This document shows, in pieces, positions 47,542 to 56,703 of a DNA stretch of 64,000 bases. The stretch comes from Thauera butanivorans NBRC 103042 (GTDB taxonomy: Bacteria; Pseudomonadota; Gammaproteobacteria; Burkholderiales; Rhodocyclaceae): NCBI RefSeq assembly GCF_001591165.1, contig NZ_BCUG01000003.1, positions 1 to 64,000 of the forward strand, in the 5' to 3' direction. The position numbers and the translations under genes were made by a program. How positions within the stretch are numbered: position 1 is the stretch's first letter; each line of letters opens with the position of its first letter. The notes below the pieces were generated by a model. That model was not told the DNA's origin, did not search any database, and was given only the letters and a program-made list of their open reading frames with translations.

Positions 47542-49878
47542 TCAGCCCGTCACATCGATGTGCGCCGCCGGCAGCCCCTGCCGGTGGCGTGCCCAGGCCA
47601 ATTCCAGCCCCATGCCGAAATGGCGGGCGAAAGCCTGCGCGTCGAACAGCGGCACCTGCTCCCGTGTTCCGCGCAACTGCGCGCGCAGCGCGGCGCGGCG
47701 CCGGCCATCCCCGACCAGATCCAGCACCAGCGCCTCGTATCCGGCTGCATCCCGCGCCACCAGTTGCGGCAGCCCCGCCGCGCCGACGATGCTGGCCGAT
47801 ACCCGCGACACGAAACTGTCGCCGCACAGCGCCACCTGCGGCACGCCCGCCCACAAGGCATCGCTGGCGGTGGTGTGCGCATTCACCGGAAAGGCATCAA
47901 GCGCCAGATCGGCCTGCCCCAGGCGCCCCAGGTGCTCGGCCGCGGGTACGCGCGGCGCCCACACCAGCCGGGCCGGATCGATACCCGCCGCGGCCGCCTC
48001 GCGGATGAAGACGGCCTTCGCGCTGGCCGGCCCGTCGAGCAGCCACAGCACCGCCTGCGGGCATTGCAGCAATACGCGCAGCCACAGCGCGAACGTGTCG
48101 CGGGTGATCTTGTAATACTGGTGGAAGGCCGCCAGCACCACCGCGTCGTCCGGCAGGCCCAGTGCCACGCGCGCGGGTGTTTCGCCGATCTCGCGCCGCC
48201 GGTCGTTGGGCTGGTAGCAGCCCGGCAGGCGCAGCACCTGCTCGCTGTAGCCGGTTTCGGCGCCGGATGGAATCACCACCGCATCGGCGATGATGTAGTC
48301 CAGCCACGGCGCCCCCATGCTGCCGGGAAAGCCCAGCCACTGCATCTGTACCGGCGCCGGGCGGTGGGCGAGGATGCCGGCGCGATAGCCCTGCGTCCAG
48401 CCCTTGAGGTCGATGGCGATGTCCACGCCGTCGGCGCGCATGCGTTGCGCGGCCTCCAGATCGGACATCGGTGCCACCGACACCCACTCGGGAATCACCG
48501 CCCGCAGCCGCTGCCGATAGGCATCGCCTTCGCGCACGGGTGGACCGTAATCGTAGGCGATCAGGTGGAAGCGCGCCGGGTCCAGCGCCTCCAGCATGCC
48601 AGCCATCAGGTGCGCGGTGGCGTGGTCGCGGAAATCCGCCGACAACAGGCCGATCCGCAGCGCGGACCTTTCGCCGTCCCGCGCCGCACGCTCCGGCAGC
48701 GGGGCGCTCCCCTCGAACTGCGCAGCAAAATTGCGCGCCACGCGCAACTGCGCCTCGGCCGTGGCCCCCGGTGTGCTCAGCCAGGCAAACGGCGACGGAC
48801 AATGGCCGCTGGCGAGGGACAGGCCGCCATCCGCCATCTGACGCGCCAGTTCAGCTTCCATCAACTCTGCGCCATCCCAGTCCGCCACCTGCCGGCAGGC
48901 ATGCGCGCCCTGCAGCAGCCAGGCGGGGCGGGGCGCGCGCGACACCGCCCCGACGAACGCCGCCCGCGCCTCCTCGTGCTCACCGAGATCGACGCACACG
49001 CAGCCCAGGTTGTACCAGGCATCCACGCATTCACCATCCTTGGTCAGCGCCTGCATGAAACACTGCTTCGCCTCCCCCCAGGCACCGGCATCGCGCAGCA
49101 CAGCGCCCAGGTTGCTGAATGCCAGCGCCCATTCCGGTGCCAGCACCGCCGCGCGCCGGCCGGCCTCGATGGCTTCCGCCAGCCGCGCCTGCTCCCGCAG
49201 CAGCACGCACAGGTTCGACCAGCTCGGCGCATCCTCCGGCGCCTGCGCAAGCGCGGCGCGCAGCAGGTGCTCGGCTTCGGCCTTGTCACCGGCCGGATCG
49301 TCGACCAGCAACGCGCCCAGCATCGCCAGCGCGCCCGCGTCCTGCGGCAGATGCTTCAGGTTCAGGCGGCAGAACGCCTGCTTCAGCCCGGCATCGCCCA
49401 GTTCGAGCAACAGTTCGCGGCACAGCCCCGCCAGCCCGGCATCCTGCGGCGCGCGCTCGTAGGCCAGCCAGAACTGCTCCAGCGCCTCGATGCGCTCGCC
49501 CTGCTCCAGCAGCGCGCACGCCAGGTTGTAGCGCGGCGTGGCCGCATCCGGCAGCAGCGCCACCGCCCGGCGGTGCGCGGCAATCGAATCCAGCTGTTCG
49601 TCCGACGCGGCCAGCGCGTTGCCGAGGTTGCTCCAGGCCTGTCCGTCCTCGGGCAGCAGTTCCACGGCGCGGCGCAGCACCCGCACGGCCTCGCCATGTT
49701 CGCCCAGCAGGTGCAGGGCGCTGCCGAGCAGTTTGTGCGCAGGGCCGGCACCCTCATGCCGCAGGCACAGCCCACGGGCAAGTTCCGCCGCCTGTGCATG
49801 GCGGCCGGCGGCGAAATGCGCGGCGGCTTCGCTCAAGATCCTTTGGTCCGATGCCGAAAGAGAACTGTGTCCGGTCAT
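47542..49878 (-). CDS. TPR-containing O-linked N-acetylglucosaminyltransferase-like protein (GT41/SPINDLY)
   Basis: 778 residues. Residues 10-330 are about nine TPR repeats (e.g. AWSNLGNALAASDEQLDSIAAHRRAVALLPD). The GT41 catalytic region (about 405-770) keeps the residues known to matter in O-GlcNAc transferase: SADFRDHATAHLM (H419), FHQYYKIT (K590), NAHTTASDALWAGVP (H668). Bacterial members glycosylate Ser/Thr of proteins, flagellin or adhesins among them; cytoplasmic. It is the only minus-strand gene of the cluster, divergent from the second flagellin. Flagellin as substrate is inference from position. Confidence 0.9.
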   Translation of the reverse strand: MTGHSSLSASDQRILSEAAAHFAAGRHAQAAELARGLCLRHEGAGPAHKLLGSALHLLGEHGEAVRVLRRAVELLPEDGQAWSNLGNALAASDEQLDSIAAHRRAVALLPDAATPRYNLACALLEQGERIEALEQFWLAYERAPQDAGLAGLCRELLLELGDAGLKQAFCRLNLKHLPQDAGALAMLGALLVDDPAGDKAEAEHLLRAALAQAPEDAPSWSNLCVLLREQARLAEAIEAGRRAAVLAPEWALAFSNLGAVLRDAGAWGEAKQCFMQALTKDGECVDAWYNLGCVCVDLGEHEEARAAFVGAVSRAPRPAWLLQGAHACRQVADWDGAELMEAELARQMADGGLSLASGHCPSPFAWLSTPGATAEAQLRVARNFAAQFEGSAPLPERAARDGERSALRIGLLSADFRDHATAHLMAGMLEALDPARFHLIAYDYGPPVREGDAYRQRLRAVIPEWVSVAPMSDLEAAQRMRADGVDIAIDLKGWTQGYRAGILAHRPAPVQMQWLGFPGSMGAPWLDYIIADAVVIPSGAETGYSEQVLRLPGCYQPNDRRREIGETPARVALGLPDDAVVLAAFHQYYKITRDTFALWLRVLLQCPQAVLWLLDGPASAKAVFIREAAAAGIDPARLVWAPRVPAAEHLGRLGQADLALDAFPVNAHTTASDALWAGVPQVALCGDSFVSRVSASIVGAAGLPQLVARDAAGYEALVLDLVGDGRRRAALRAQLRGTREQVPLFDAQAFARHFGMGLELAWARHRQGLPAAHIDVTG

Positions 49879-50002
49879 GGCAAGGCAGTGCCCACGCTTG
49901 AAAGGTGCCGCATCTTACCGTGCTCCACACGCGCCCCGGCATGGCTTATCCCGACGGCAAGCGACCAGCGGCAACGATTGCCGCCCCCAGGCAGGAAAAC
50001 CC

Positions 50003-50029
50003 TAAAGTCCGGCACCTTGCCGCCGTTAA
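50003..50029 (+). promoter_or_regulatory. Sigma-28 (FliA) promoter of the second flagellin gene
   Basis: TAAAGTCC, exactly 11 bases, GCCGTTAA: one mismatch in the -10 and two at most in the -35 relative to TAAAGTTT-N11-GCCGATAA. About 110 bases before the flagellin ATG in the 261-base space between the OGT-like gene and fliC2. Confidence 0.8.
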
Positions 50030-50139
50030 TGGAGCCAAGAGCACAGGAAAACGGTTTATCGGACTGGCTCCTGGAACTGACCGGCTTTCACCACGACACC
50101 GCCGGACCTTTTTTGATACTTCTCTGACGGAGAACAATC

Positions 50140-51621
50140 ATGTCGCAAGTCATCAACACCAACGTTCAGTCGCTGAATGCCCAACGTCACCTGAACGGTT
50201 CCGGCAGTTCGCTGGCCACTTCCCTGCAACGCCTGTCTTCCGGCCTGCGCATCAACAGCGCCAAGGACGATGCCGCCGGCCTCGCCATTTCCGAGCGCTT
50301 CACGTCCCAGATCAAGGGCCTGGATCAGGCGCGCCGCAACGCCAACGACGGTATCTCGCTCGCGCAGACCGCCGAAAGCGCGCTCGAATCCGCCGGCAAC
50401 GTGCTGCAGCGCATCCGCCAGCTCGCCGTGCAGTCGTCCAACGCCACCAACTCGGCCTCCGACCGCCAGGCGCTCAACGCCGAAGTCAACGAACTGACCG
50501 CTGAACTCGACCGCATCGCCAAGACCACCGAATTCAACGGCCAGAAGCTGCTCGACGGTTCCTTCACCTCGGCCGTGTTCCAGGTCGGCGCCAACGCCGG
50601 CCAGAGCATCACCGCCACCTCGGCCAACTTCAGCACCAGCCAGTACGGCAACTACCGTGTCGGTTCCAAGGTTGCCACCGACGCCGGCGCCAAGGGCGAC
50701 CTGACCGCCGGCAGCACGGCCAACGCGATCGCCTCGAACGCCGCGGCCACCAGCCGCGTGGCGGGCGGAGCCGTCACGATCAACGGCGCCACCGGTGCGT
50801 CTACCGTCACCATTGCCGCCGGCGCCTCGGCCAAGAAGGCCGCCGAGCAGATCAACGCCGAAACCGGCAAGACCGGCGTCAAGGCATCCGCCAAGACCGA
50901 GATCGACGTCACGGCCATGACTGCCAACACCTCGTACAAGTTCGACCTGACGTCGGACAACGCCACTGCCGTCACCGTGTCCTTCACGGTCGGCAGCGCG
51001 ATCGACCAGGACGGCCTGGCCGCTGCGGTCAATGCCTTCAACGACGTGTCGGCCAAGACCGGCGTGACTGCCCGCGTCAATGACGGCGGCAACGGCATCA
51101 CCCTGCTCAATGCCAACGGCGAGAACATCACCGTCGCCAACGCCGCAAGCGGCTCGGCAGCAGCAACCGTCGGCGGCACAGCCACTGCCGCAGGCGCGAC
51201 CGCCGTCGCGACCGGCCAGCTGGTGCTGGATTCGGAGCGCACCTTCAGCATCGAAGCGGCCAACACCAGCGACTTCTTCAGCGCCACGGCAGCATCAGGG
51301 CAACTGCAGAAGGTGGCCGATCTGGACGTCAGTTCGGTGGATTCGGCCCAACGCAGCCTGGCCCTGGTCGACTCCGCGCTGGCGGCGGTCAATAGCCAGC
51401 GTGCCAAGTACGGCGCCCTGCAGTCGCGCTTCGAGACCACGATCGCCAACCTGCAGACCACCTCGGAAAACATGTCGGCCTCCCGCAGCCGCATCCGCGA
51501 TACCGACTTCGCTTCCGAGACGGCCAACCTGACCCGTGCGCAAATCCTGCAGCAGGCCGGCACGGCGATGCTGTCGCAGGCCAACGCCCTGCCCAACAAC
51601 GTGCTGTCGCTGCTCCGCTGA
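50140..51621 (+). CDS. fliC: Flagellin (second paralogue)
   Basis: 493 residues, the same as the copy at 36897. Conserved ends [42 protein letters not shown] and [34 protein letters not shown]; central region Ala/Thr-rich. GGAG is seven bases before the ATG. Transcribed from a sigma-28-type promoter and followed by flaG-fliD-fliS-fliT, the usual place of the main flagellin, so this is probably the major subunit. Confidence 0.97.
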   Translation: MSQVINTNVQSLNAQRHLNGSGSSLATSLQRLSSGLRINSAKDDAAGLAISERFTSQIKGLDQARRNANDGISLAQTAESALESAGNVLQRIRQLAVQSSNATNSASDRQALNAEVNELTAELDRIAKTTEFNGQKLLDGSFTSAVFQVGANAGQSITATSANFSTSQYGNYRVGSKVATDAGAKGDLTAGSTANAIASNAAATSRVAGGAVTINGATGASTVTIAAGASAKKAAEQINAETGKTGVKASAKTEIDVTAMTANTSYKFDLTSDNATAVTVSFTVGSAIDQDGLAAAVNAFNDVSAKTGVTARVNDGGNGITLLNANGENITVANAASGSAAATVGGTATAAGATAVATGQLVLDSERTFSIEAANTSDFFSATAASGQLQKVADLDVSSVDSAQRSLALVDSALAAVNSQRAKYGALQSRFETTIANLQTTSENMSASRSRIRDTDFASETANLTRAQILQQAGTAMLSQANALPNNVLSLLR

Positions 51622-51651
51622 TAGCCGCAGTCTGACGGTGTAGCATCACCC

Positions 51652-51679
51652 GGCGCGGGGCTCGCAAGAGTCTCGCGCC
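51652..51679 (+). terminator. Stem-loop between flagellin and flaG (possible attenuator)
   Basis: GGCGCG G GGCTC GCAA GAGTC T CGCGCC: eleven pairs, one mismatch, GCAA tetraloop. No T-tract follows, so it may stabilise or partly terminate the flagellin transcript, keeping later genes at lower levels. Confidence 0.5.
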
Positions 51680-51703
51680 GTTCGCCCATCAAGGAGGTGA
51701 ATC

Positions 51704-52093
51704 GTGAACATCGAGTCGATCGGCAACGCCATTCCGCAAACGACGCGCATCCTGTCGCAGGCCACGCAGTCTGCGCCGCAGGCGGCGGCGCCCAGTCCCG
51801 AGGCAGTCGCAACCGGCATGCCGGCCGCCGGCACGCCCGCGGTCACGACGGCAGCCGTGCAGCAGCCCGATGCGCAGCAGATCGCGCAGGCCGTGGAAGA
51901 AATGCGTACCGCCATTTCTCCCGTGGCACAGAACTTGCGATTCTCCATCGACCAGGATATTGGCCGTACCATCGTCAAAGTTGTGGATGCATCCACCGAC
52001 GAGGTCATCCGCCAGATCCCATCCGAGGAAATCGTCGCCATCGCCAAGGCGATGGACAAACTGCAAGGGCTGCTGATCAAGCAGCAGGCCTGA
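51704..52093 (+). CDS. flaG: Flagellar protein FlaG
   Basis: 129 residues. GTG start with a near-perfect ribosome-binding site (AAGGAGGTGA). A disordered Ala/Pro/Thr N-terminus precedes the conserved FlaG core: LRFSIDQDIGRTIVKVVDASTDEVIRQIPSEEIVAIAKAM. Affects filament length in Pseudomonas and Aeromonas; function at molecular level unclear. Between flagellin and fliD, its standard site in polar flagellates. Confidence 0.93.
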   Translation: MNIESIGNAIPQTTRILSQATQSAPQAAAPSPEAVATGMPAAGTPAVTTAAVQQPDAQQIAQAVEEMRTAISPVAQNLRFSIDQDIGRTIVKVVDASTDEVIRQIPSEEIVAIAKAMDKLQGLLIKQQA

Positions 52094-52116
52094 GCGACAC
52101 AGAAGGAGAACGCATC

Positions 52117-53574
52117 ATGGCCGCGATCACGTCCGGGGGTTCCGTCCTCGACATCACATCCATCGTCAGCCAGTTGATCACCGCCGAACGCACGACGACC
52201 CAGCAGCCGCTGGTCACCAAGCAGGCCGCGCAGACCGCCAAGCTCTCGGCCTTCGGCCAGATCAAGGGCGCCTTGAGCAGCCTGCAGACGGCAGTGGATG
52301 CGCTGGGCAAGAACGACGTGTTCGGCGGGGTCAAGGCCACGGTCAGCGGCAAGGGCTTCACCGCCACCGCCAAGGCGGGCACCTCGACCGGCAATCATTC
52401 CATCGAAGTGTTCCAGCTCGCCAAGGAGCAGCGCGTCTCCACCGACGCCGCCACCAGCTTCGTGCCGGCCGCCGGCAGGCTGAGCGTCCAGTTCGGCACC
52501 GTCAACGAAAGCGGCAACTTCGAAGCCGACGCGGAACGGATGGCTGCGTTCGAGTTCGAGGGCGGCACGCTGGCCGAACTACGCGACGCCATCAACCAGA
52601 ACGCCTCGCTCGGCATCAAGGCCACCATCGTCAACAACGGCAAGGCCGACCAGTTGGTGCTCACCGGCGCAGCCATCAACGGCCCGGCCACCGGCGCGAA
52701 CATGGCCTTCAAGCTCACCGGCACCGACGGCCTGGAAGGGCTGAGCTACGACCCGGGCACCGGCTCCACCGGCAACGGCATGCATTCGGTGCAGGCGGCA
52801 CAGGACGCCCGCCTGAAGGTGGACGGCATCGAGATTTCGCGCGGCAAGAACACAATCGACGACGTGCTGGAAGGCGTCACGCTCACGCTTAACGACGAAC
52901 CCGAGGCCGACGTGGCCAGCCTGAAGGGCACGCTGGCGCTCGCCACCGACAACGAAGCGGCGCGCAATGCGATCGACGCCTTCATCAAGGCCTACAACGA
53001 AGTCACCGACACCCTGAAGTCGCTGACCACCTATGACGCCACCACCCGCCAGGGCTCGACGCTGACCGGCGACTCCACCGTGCGCAACATCCAGTCCACG
53101 TTGCGCAACGCCCTCAACGACGCGCTGGGCGGACTGGGGGGCGTACATTCGCTGGCGGAACTGGGCATCAGCTCCGGTGCCACGACCAACAAGGAAACCG
53201 GCCAGGTCACGGTGGACGGCAAGCTGTCGCTCGACAGTTCCAAGTTCGAGGCCGCGCTGTCGAACCCGGACAAGGACATGACGGCATTTTTTGCCGGCAA
53301 GGACGGCGCGAAAGGCTTTGCCGCCACTTTCAGCGAGCGCCTCACCGGCCTGCTGGACAGCAATAACGGCCTGATCGCCACCCGCACCAAGGGTATCGAC
53401 GACAACATCAAGGCCCTGGAAGAACAGTACAACCGCATCGACGAGCGCATCGTCAGCATGGAAGAACGCTACCGCCTCGAATTCTCGCGCCTCGACACCC
53501 TGCTCGCCGGCATGTCGCAGACCAGCAGCTACCTGGCCCAGCAACTGGCCAACCTGCCCAAGATCGGCAACTGA
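52117..53574 (+). CDS. fliD: Flagellar cap protein FliD (HAP2)
   Basis: 485 residues from the ATG at 52117 with AAGGAG ahead of it. Caps the filament and inserts flagellin monomers. N-terminal coiled part ISSGGSVLDITSIVSQLITAERTTTQQPL-type block (residues about 4-33), central FliD domains, and the C-terminal coiled coil NIKALEEQYNRIDERIVSMEERYRLEFSRLDTLLAGMSQTSSYLAQQLANL. Exported without signal peptide. Confidence 0.96.
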   Translation: MAAITSGGSVLDITSIVSQLITAERTTTQQPLVTKQAAQTAKLSAFGQIKGALSSLQTAVDALGKNDVFGGVKATVSGKGFTATAKAGTSTGNHSIEVFQLAKEQRVSTDAATSFVPAAGRLSVQFGTVNESGNFEADAERMAAFEFEGGTLAELRDAINQNASLGIKATIVNNGKADQLVLTGAAINGPATGANMAFKLTGTDGLEGLSYDPGTGSTGNGMHSVQAAQDARLKVDGIEISRGKNTIDDVLEGVTLTLNDEPEADVASLKGTLALATDNEAARNAIDAFIKAYNEVTDTLKSLTTYDATTRQGSTLTGDSTVRNIQSTLRNALNDALGGLGGVHSLAELGISSGATTNKETGQVTVDGKLSLDSSKFEAALSNPDKDMTAFFAGKDGAKGFAATFSERLTGLLDSNNGLIATRTKGIDDNIKALEEQYNRIDERIVSMEERYRLEFSRLDTLLAGMSQTSSYLAQQLANLPKIGN

Positions 53575-53588
53575 GGAGACGGAGCACC

Positions 53589-53993
53589 ATGTTCGGCACC
53601 TCCTACGCCAACCGCGCCTCGGCCTACGCCCGCGTCGGCACCGAAACCAGCGTCGAAGCGGCCAGCCCGCACAAGCTCATCCTGATGCTGTACGACGGCG
53701 CCCTGCTGGCGCTGCGCACCGCGCTGGTCGCCGTCCGCAACAAGGACATCCCAACCAAGGGCCAGTCGATTTCCAAGGCCATCAACATCATCGACAACGG
53801 CCTCAAGGTCAGCCTGGACATGAATGCCGGCGGCGAACTGGCCGGACGCCTGCATGCGCTGTACGAGTACATGAGCGAGCGCCTGCTGTATGCCAACCTG
53901 CACAGCAGCGAAGCGGCGCTGAACGAAGTCGTCGGCCTGCTCGCCAGCCTGCGCGAAGCCTGGGCCGGCATCGCCGACCAGGCAGCGGCCTGA
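53589..53993 (+). CDS. fliS: Flagellin export chaperone FliS
   Basis: 134 residues, all-helical: N-terminal YANRASAYARVGTETSVEAASPHKLILMLYDGALLAL, which fits the flagellin-C-terminus groove, and GGELAGRLHALYEYMSERLLYAN. Prevents premature flagellin polymerisation in the cytoplasm. Fourteen bases after fliD with GGAG ahead of the start. Confidence 0.96.
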   Translation: MFGTSYANRASAYARVGTETSVEAASPHKLILMLYDGALLALRTALVAVRNKDIPTKGQSISKAINIIDNGLKVSLDMNAGGELAGRLHALYEYMSERLLYANLHSSEAALNEVVGLLASLREAWAGIADQAAA

Positions 53994-54006
53994 ACGGGAG
54001 CCCGAC

Positions 54007-54327
54007 ATGCTGACGCCGAAAAGCTGCCGCGAACTGCTCGCCCTGTACGAAGCCATGGCCGAGGCCGCGGTACGCAACGATTGGAGCCGGCTCGCCGAAC
54101 TGGAAGCGGCAAGTTCCGCACTGCGCAAGGCGGCCGCGGCCGCTCCCGCCGACACCGCCCGGCTGCCGGATGCCGCACAGCAGGAGATGGCAGCGATGAT
54201 CCAGCGCATGCTGGAGCTCGACGCCGACGTCCGCTGCCATGCCGAACCCTTCCTGGAAAGCACCCGCAAGCTGCTGTCCGGCACGATACGCAGGCGCAAC
54301 GTGCGCGATACGTACGGCAACATCTGA
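54007..54327 (+). CDS. fliT: Flagellar export chaperone FliT
   Basis: 106 residues, helical; LLALYEAMAEAAVRNDWSRLAELE matches the FliT opening and the C-terminal HAEPFLESTRKLLSG helix is the expected autoinhibitory region. Chaperone of FliD and, in enterics, an FlhDC antagonist; only the first role can be assumed here. Follows fliS by 13 bases. Confidence 0.88.
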   Translation: MLTPKSCRELLALYEAMAEAAVRNDWSRLAELEAASSALRKAAAAAPADTARLPDAAQQEMAAMIQRMLELDADVRCHAEPFLESTRKLLSGTIRRRNVRDTYGNI

Positions 54328-54374
54328 CGCGCCCGACCCTGGGGTAGACTCTCCCGGGCAAGGAGGGAACCGCG

Positions 54375-55520
54375 ATGATCCCCGCTGACCTCGCCGCCCG
54401 GCTGAGAACACTCACCGAGGCCAGTTTCTTCAATACCAGCCCGCCGGTTGCCGGCCTGCAGCGCGCGCGCGAAATCCAGGCCTTGCTGCCGGAGCTGCAG
54501 CAAGGCCAGCGCTTCTTCGCCACGCTGCTGCGCACCCTGCCCGACGGCTCGTTCCGCGCCGTGGTCGCCGGCAAGGAAATGACGCTGGCGCTGAACACCT
54601 CGGCCAAGCCCGGCGACACCCTCGAGCTCGAAACCTCGCGCGTGACGCAGCAGGCGGTGTTCGCCCGCGTCGTCGGCAACGATGCCGCCAGTGCCAATGC
54701 CTCGGCCCAGCCCGCACTGAGCCAGACCGGCCGGCTGATCAGCTTCCTGCTCACCGGCCAACCTTCGCCGTCACCGGCAAATCTTGCCGGCAACCAGCCC
54801 CTGCTCACCGCCCCGCCCACCAGCGGCGCGCCGCTGGTGCCGCTGCTGCGCCAGGCGCTGGGCCAGAGCGGCCTGTTCTACGAATCGCACCAGGCCGAAT
54901 GGGTGATGGGCACGCGCGACAGCGCCAGCCTGATGCGCGAACCGCAGGCGCAAGTCCAGCAGGCCGGCCACCCGGCGGCAGGCGGGCGCCCCGCCGGCAC
55001 CGGCTCCGCCGCGCCCCAGGCCGCCGCGGCGCACACCGCAGCCACCGGCGGTGGGCAAGCCAGCGCGGTGGACGGCAGCGAGCGCACGAACGCGGCCCTG
55101 CGCGCCATCGCCGACGACGCCGCGCCGGTCCGCAGCAGCACCAGCGCGCCGCTTCCCGAACGCCTGCTGCCCGTGGTCCATCAGCAGCTGGAAGCGCTCG
55201 CCACCCACCAGTACGTGTGGCAGGGCCAGGCCTGGCCGGGACAGCAGATGGAATGGATCATCGACGACCCCGAACGGGACGATGGCGAAGACGACACGAC
55301 GGCGCAGGACTGGAACACCACGCTGCGCCTGAGCCTGCCGCGCCTGGGCAGCATCGAAGCGCACATGCAATTGACGCCGGCCGGCGTCGCGCTGCGCCTG
55401 CGCTCGGACGACGACGCCAGCATCGTCGCGCTGGACGCCGGCGCCGCCAGACTGGCCGAATCGCTCGAAGCGGCCGGCCTGAAGCTGACCGGCCTGGTGG
55501 TGGAGCGCCGCGATGACTGA
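54375..55520 (+). CDS. FliK-like flagellar hook-length control protein
   Basis: 381 residues. N-terminal half with PVAGLQRAREIQALLPEL and a domain-like LLRTLPDGSFRAVVAGKEMTLALNTS; a long Ala/Gly/Pro disordered middle (about 190-255); a C-terminal Flg_hook-type domain (about 265-375) with WQGQAWPGQQMEWIIDD and LRLSLPRLGSIEAHMQLTPAGVALRLRSDD. Probably a second FliK, not the one in the basal-body operon, since no fliI/J/L/M genes are near. Overlaps fhlB by eight bases, as FliK-FhlB pairs often do. Confidence 0.85.
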   Translation: MIPADLAARLRTLTEASFFNTSPPVAGLQRAREIQALLPELQQGQRFFATLLRTLPDGSFRAVVAGKEMTLALNTSAKPGDTLELETSRVTQQAVFARVVGNDAASANASAQPALSQTGRLISFLLTGQPSPSPANLAGNQPLLTAPPTSGAPLVPLLRQALGQSGLFYESHQAEWVMGTRDSASLMREPQAQVQQAGHPAAGGRPAGTGSAAPQAAAAHTAATGGGQASAVDGSERTNAALRAIADDAAPVRSSTSAPLPERLLPVVHQQLEALATHQYVWQGQAWPGQQMEWIIDDPERDDGEDDTTAQDWNTTLRLSLPRLGSIEAHMQLTPAGVALRLRSDDDASIVALDAGAARLAESLEAAGLKLTGLVVERRDD

Positions 55521-55851
55521 ATCCAGGCCCCAGCGCAGCGAAGCCGTCGCGCTGGCCTACACGGCCGGCGAGACGGCGCCACGCGTGGTGGCCAAGGGCA
55601 AGGGCGTGCTGGCACGGGAAATTCTCGAACGGGCACGCGAAGCCGGCATCTACGTGCATGAATCGCCCGAGCTCGTCAGCCTGCTGATGCAGGTCGACCT
55701 CGACACGCGGATTCCGCCCCAGCTCTACGTCGCCGTGGCCGAACTGCTGGCCTGGCTGTACAGCGTGGAGCAAGGCGGCACGGGGCCCGCGCCGGTGGCG
55801 CACGACCTGCCCGAGTCGCTGCGGCCGGCGCCGGCCGGCACGCCGGAGTAG
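55513..55851 (+). CDS. FhlB: stand-alone FlhB cytoplasmic domain homologue
   Basis: 112 residues equivalent to the cytoplasmic C-terminal domain of FlhB without its membrane part. EAVALAYTAGETAPRVVAKGKGVLAREILERAREAGIYVHESPELVSLLMQVDLDTRIPPQLYVAVAELLAWLY (about 10-84) matches FlhB_C after the autocleavage site; NPTH itself is replaced (TAGETAP), so it cannot self-cleave. Family homologues can stand in for part of FlhB in export-substrate switching. Overlaps the FliK-like gene. Confidence 0.9.
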   Translation: MTESRPQRSEAVALAYTAGETAPRVVAKGKGVLAREILERAREAGIYVHESPELVSLLMQVDLDTRIPPQLYVAVAELLAWLYSVEQGGTGPAPVAHDLPESLRPAPAGTPE

Positions 55852-55925
55852 GCTACGCCGGCCACGATGAGTCGTGCTATAAGCAACGACGAACAGCATC
55901 GGCAAACCAAGCTTCCCACCACGGC

Positions 55926-56693
55926 ATGACGATCGAACACGAGTTGACCCGCGTCGAGCTGCTGCAGGCCGACGACCCGTCGAAATACCTGCTGAAGGAT
56001 CGGCGCGAGATCGCGGCCGTGCTCCGCCGGCTGCTCGATGCACGCGAACTGGTGAGGGCGCGCGGCATGCCGGGCGACGACTCCTTTCTGACCGCACTGC
56101 TGCAGATCGACGAGGGCGACTCGGTACTCGTGCTGGACGGCAGCCCCGACGAAAGCATCAATGCCCGCCTCGGCCGGACCACTCAGATCGACTGCGTCAC
56201 CCAGCTCGACAAGGTCCGCATCCAGTTCGTGCTCGAACGGCCGATGCTGCAGACCTGGCGCAGCGGCGCCGCTTTCCGCGCAGCCTTGCCGGCCGAACTG
56301 CTGCGCCTGCAGCGCAGGGAGTTCTACCGCCTTCAGGCACCGGCCACCCACGCGCTGACATGCAGCGTGCCGCTGCCCGGCGCCGGCGAAATCGCATGGC
56401 GCATCATCGACATCAGCGGCGGCGGCATCGCCATCGCCGTACCGCCGAACGATGCATCCTTCGCGCCGGGCGACGAGTTTGCCGGTTGCCGGATCAAGCT
56501 TCCCGACAGCCCGCCGATCCACGCGCGCCTGACGGTACGCAACCTGTTCCGCCTGACCACCCGCAACGGCATCGGCATGCTGCGTGCGGGTTGCGAGCTC
56601 TCGGACATGCCGCCGGGTGCGGACGAAGCCATACAACGCTACATCCTGAAGACCGAGCGCCAGCGCAGTGCACGCCAGCGCGCCCTGGGCTGA
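55926..56693 (+). CDS. YcgR-type flagellar brake protein (PilZ), paralogue 1
   Basis: 255 residues. N-terminal YcgR domain (about 20-125) with DSVLVLDGSPDESIN and IDCVTQLDKVRIQFVLE; PilZ domain (about 130-240) with the c-di-GMP binding residues QRREFYRLQAP (RxxxR) and DISGGGIAI (DxSxxG). Binds c-di-GMP and slows the flagellar motor in E. coli. First of two tandem copies, 10 bases apart. Confidence 0.93.
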   Translation: MTIEHELTRVELLQADDPSKYLLKDRREIAAVLRRLLDARELVRARGMPGDDSFLTALLQIDEGDSVLVLDGSPDESINARLGRTTQIDCVTQLDKVRIQFVLERPMLQTWRSGAAFRAALPAELLRLQRREFYRLQAPATHALTCSVPLPGAGEIAWRIIDISGGGIAIAVPPNDASFAPGDEFAGCRIKLPDSPPIHARLTVRNLFRLTTRNGIGMLRAGCELSDMPPGADEAIQRYILKTERQRSARQRALG

Positions 56694-56703
56694 TCCTCAC
56701 GCC

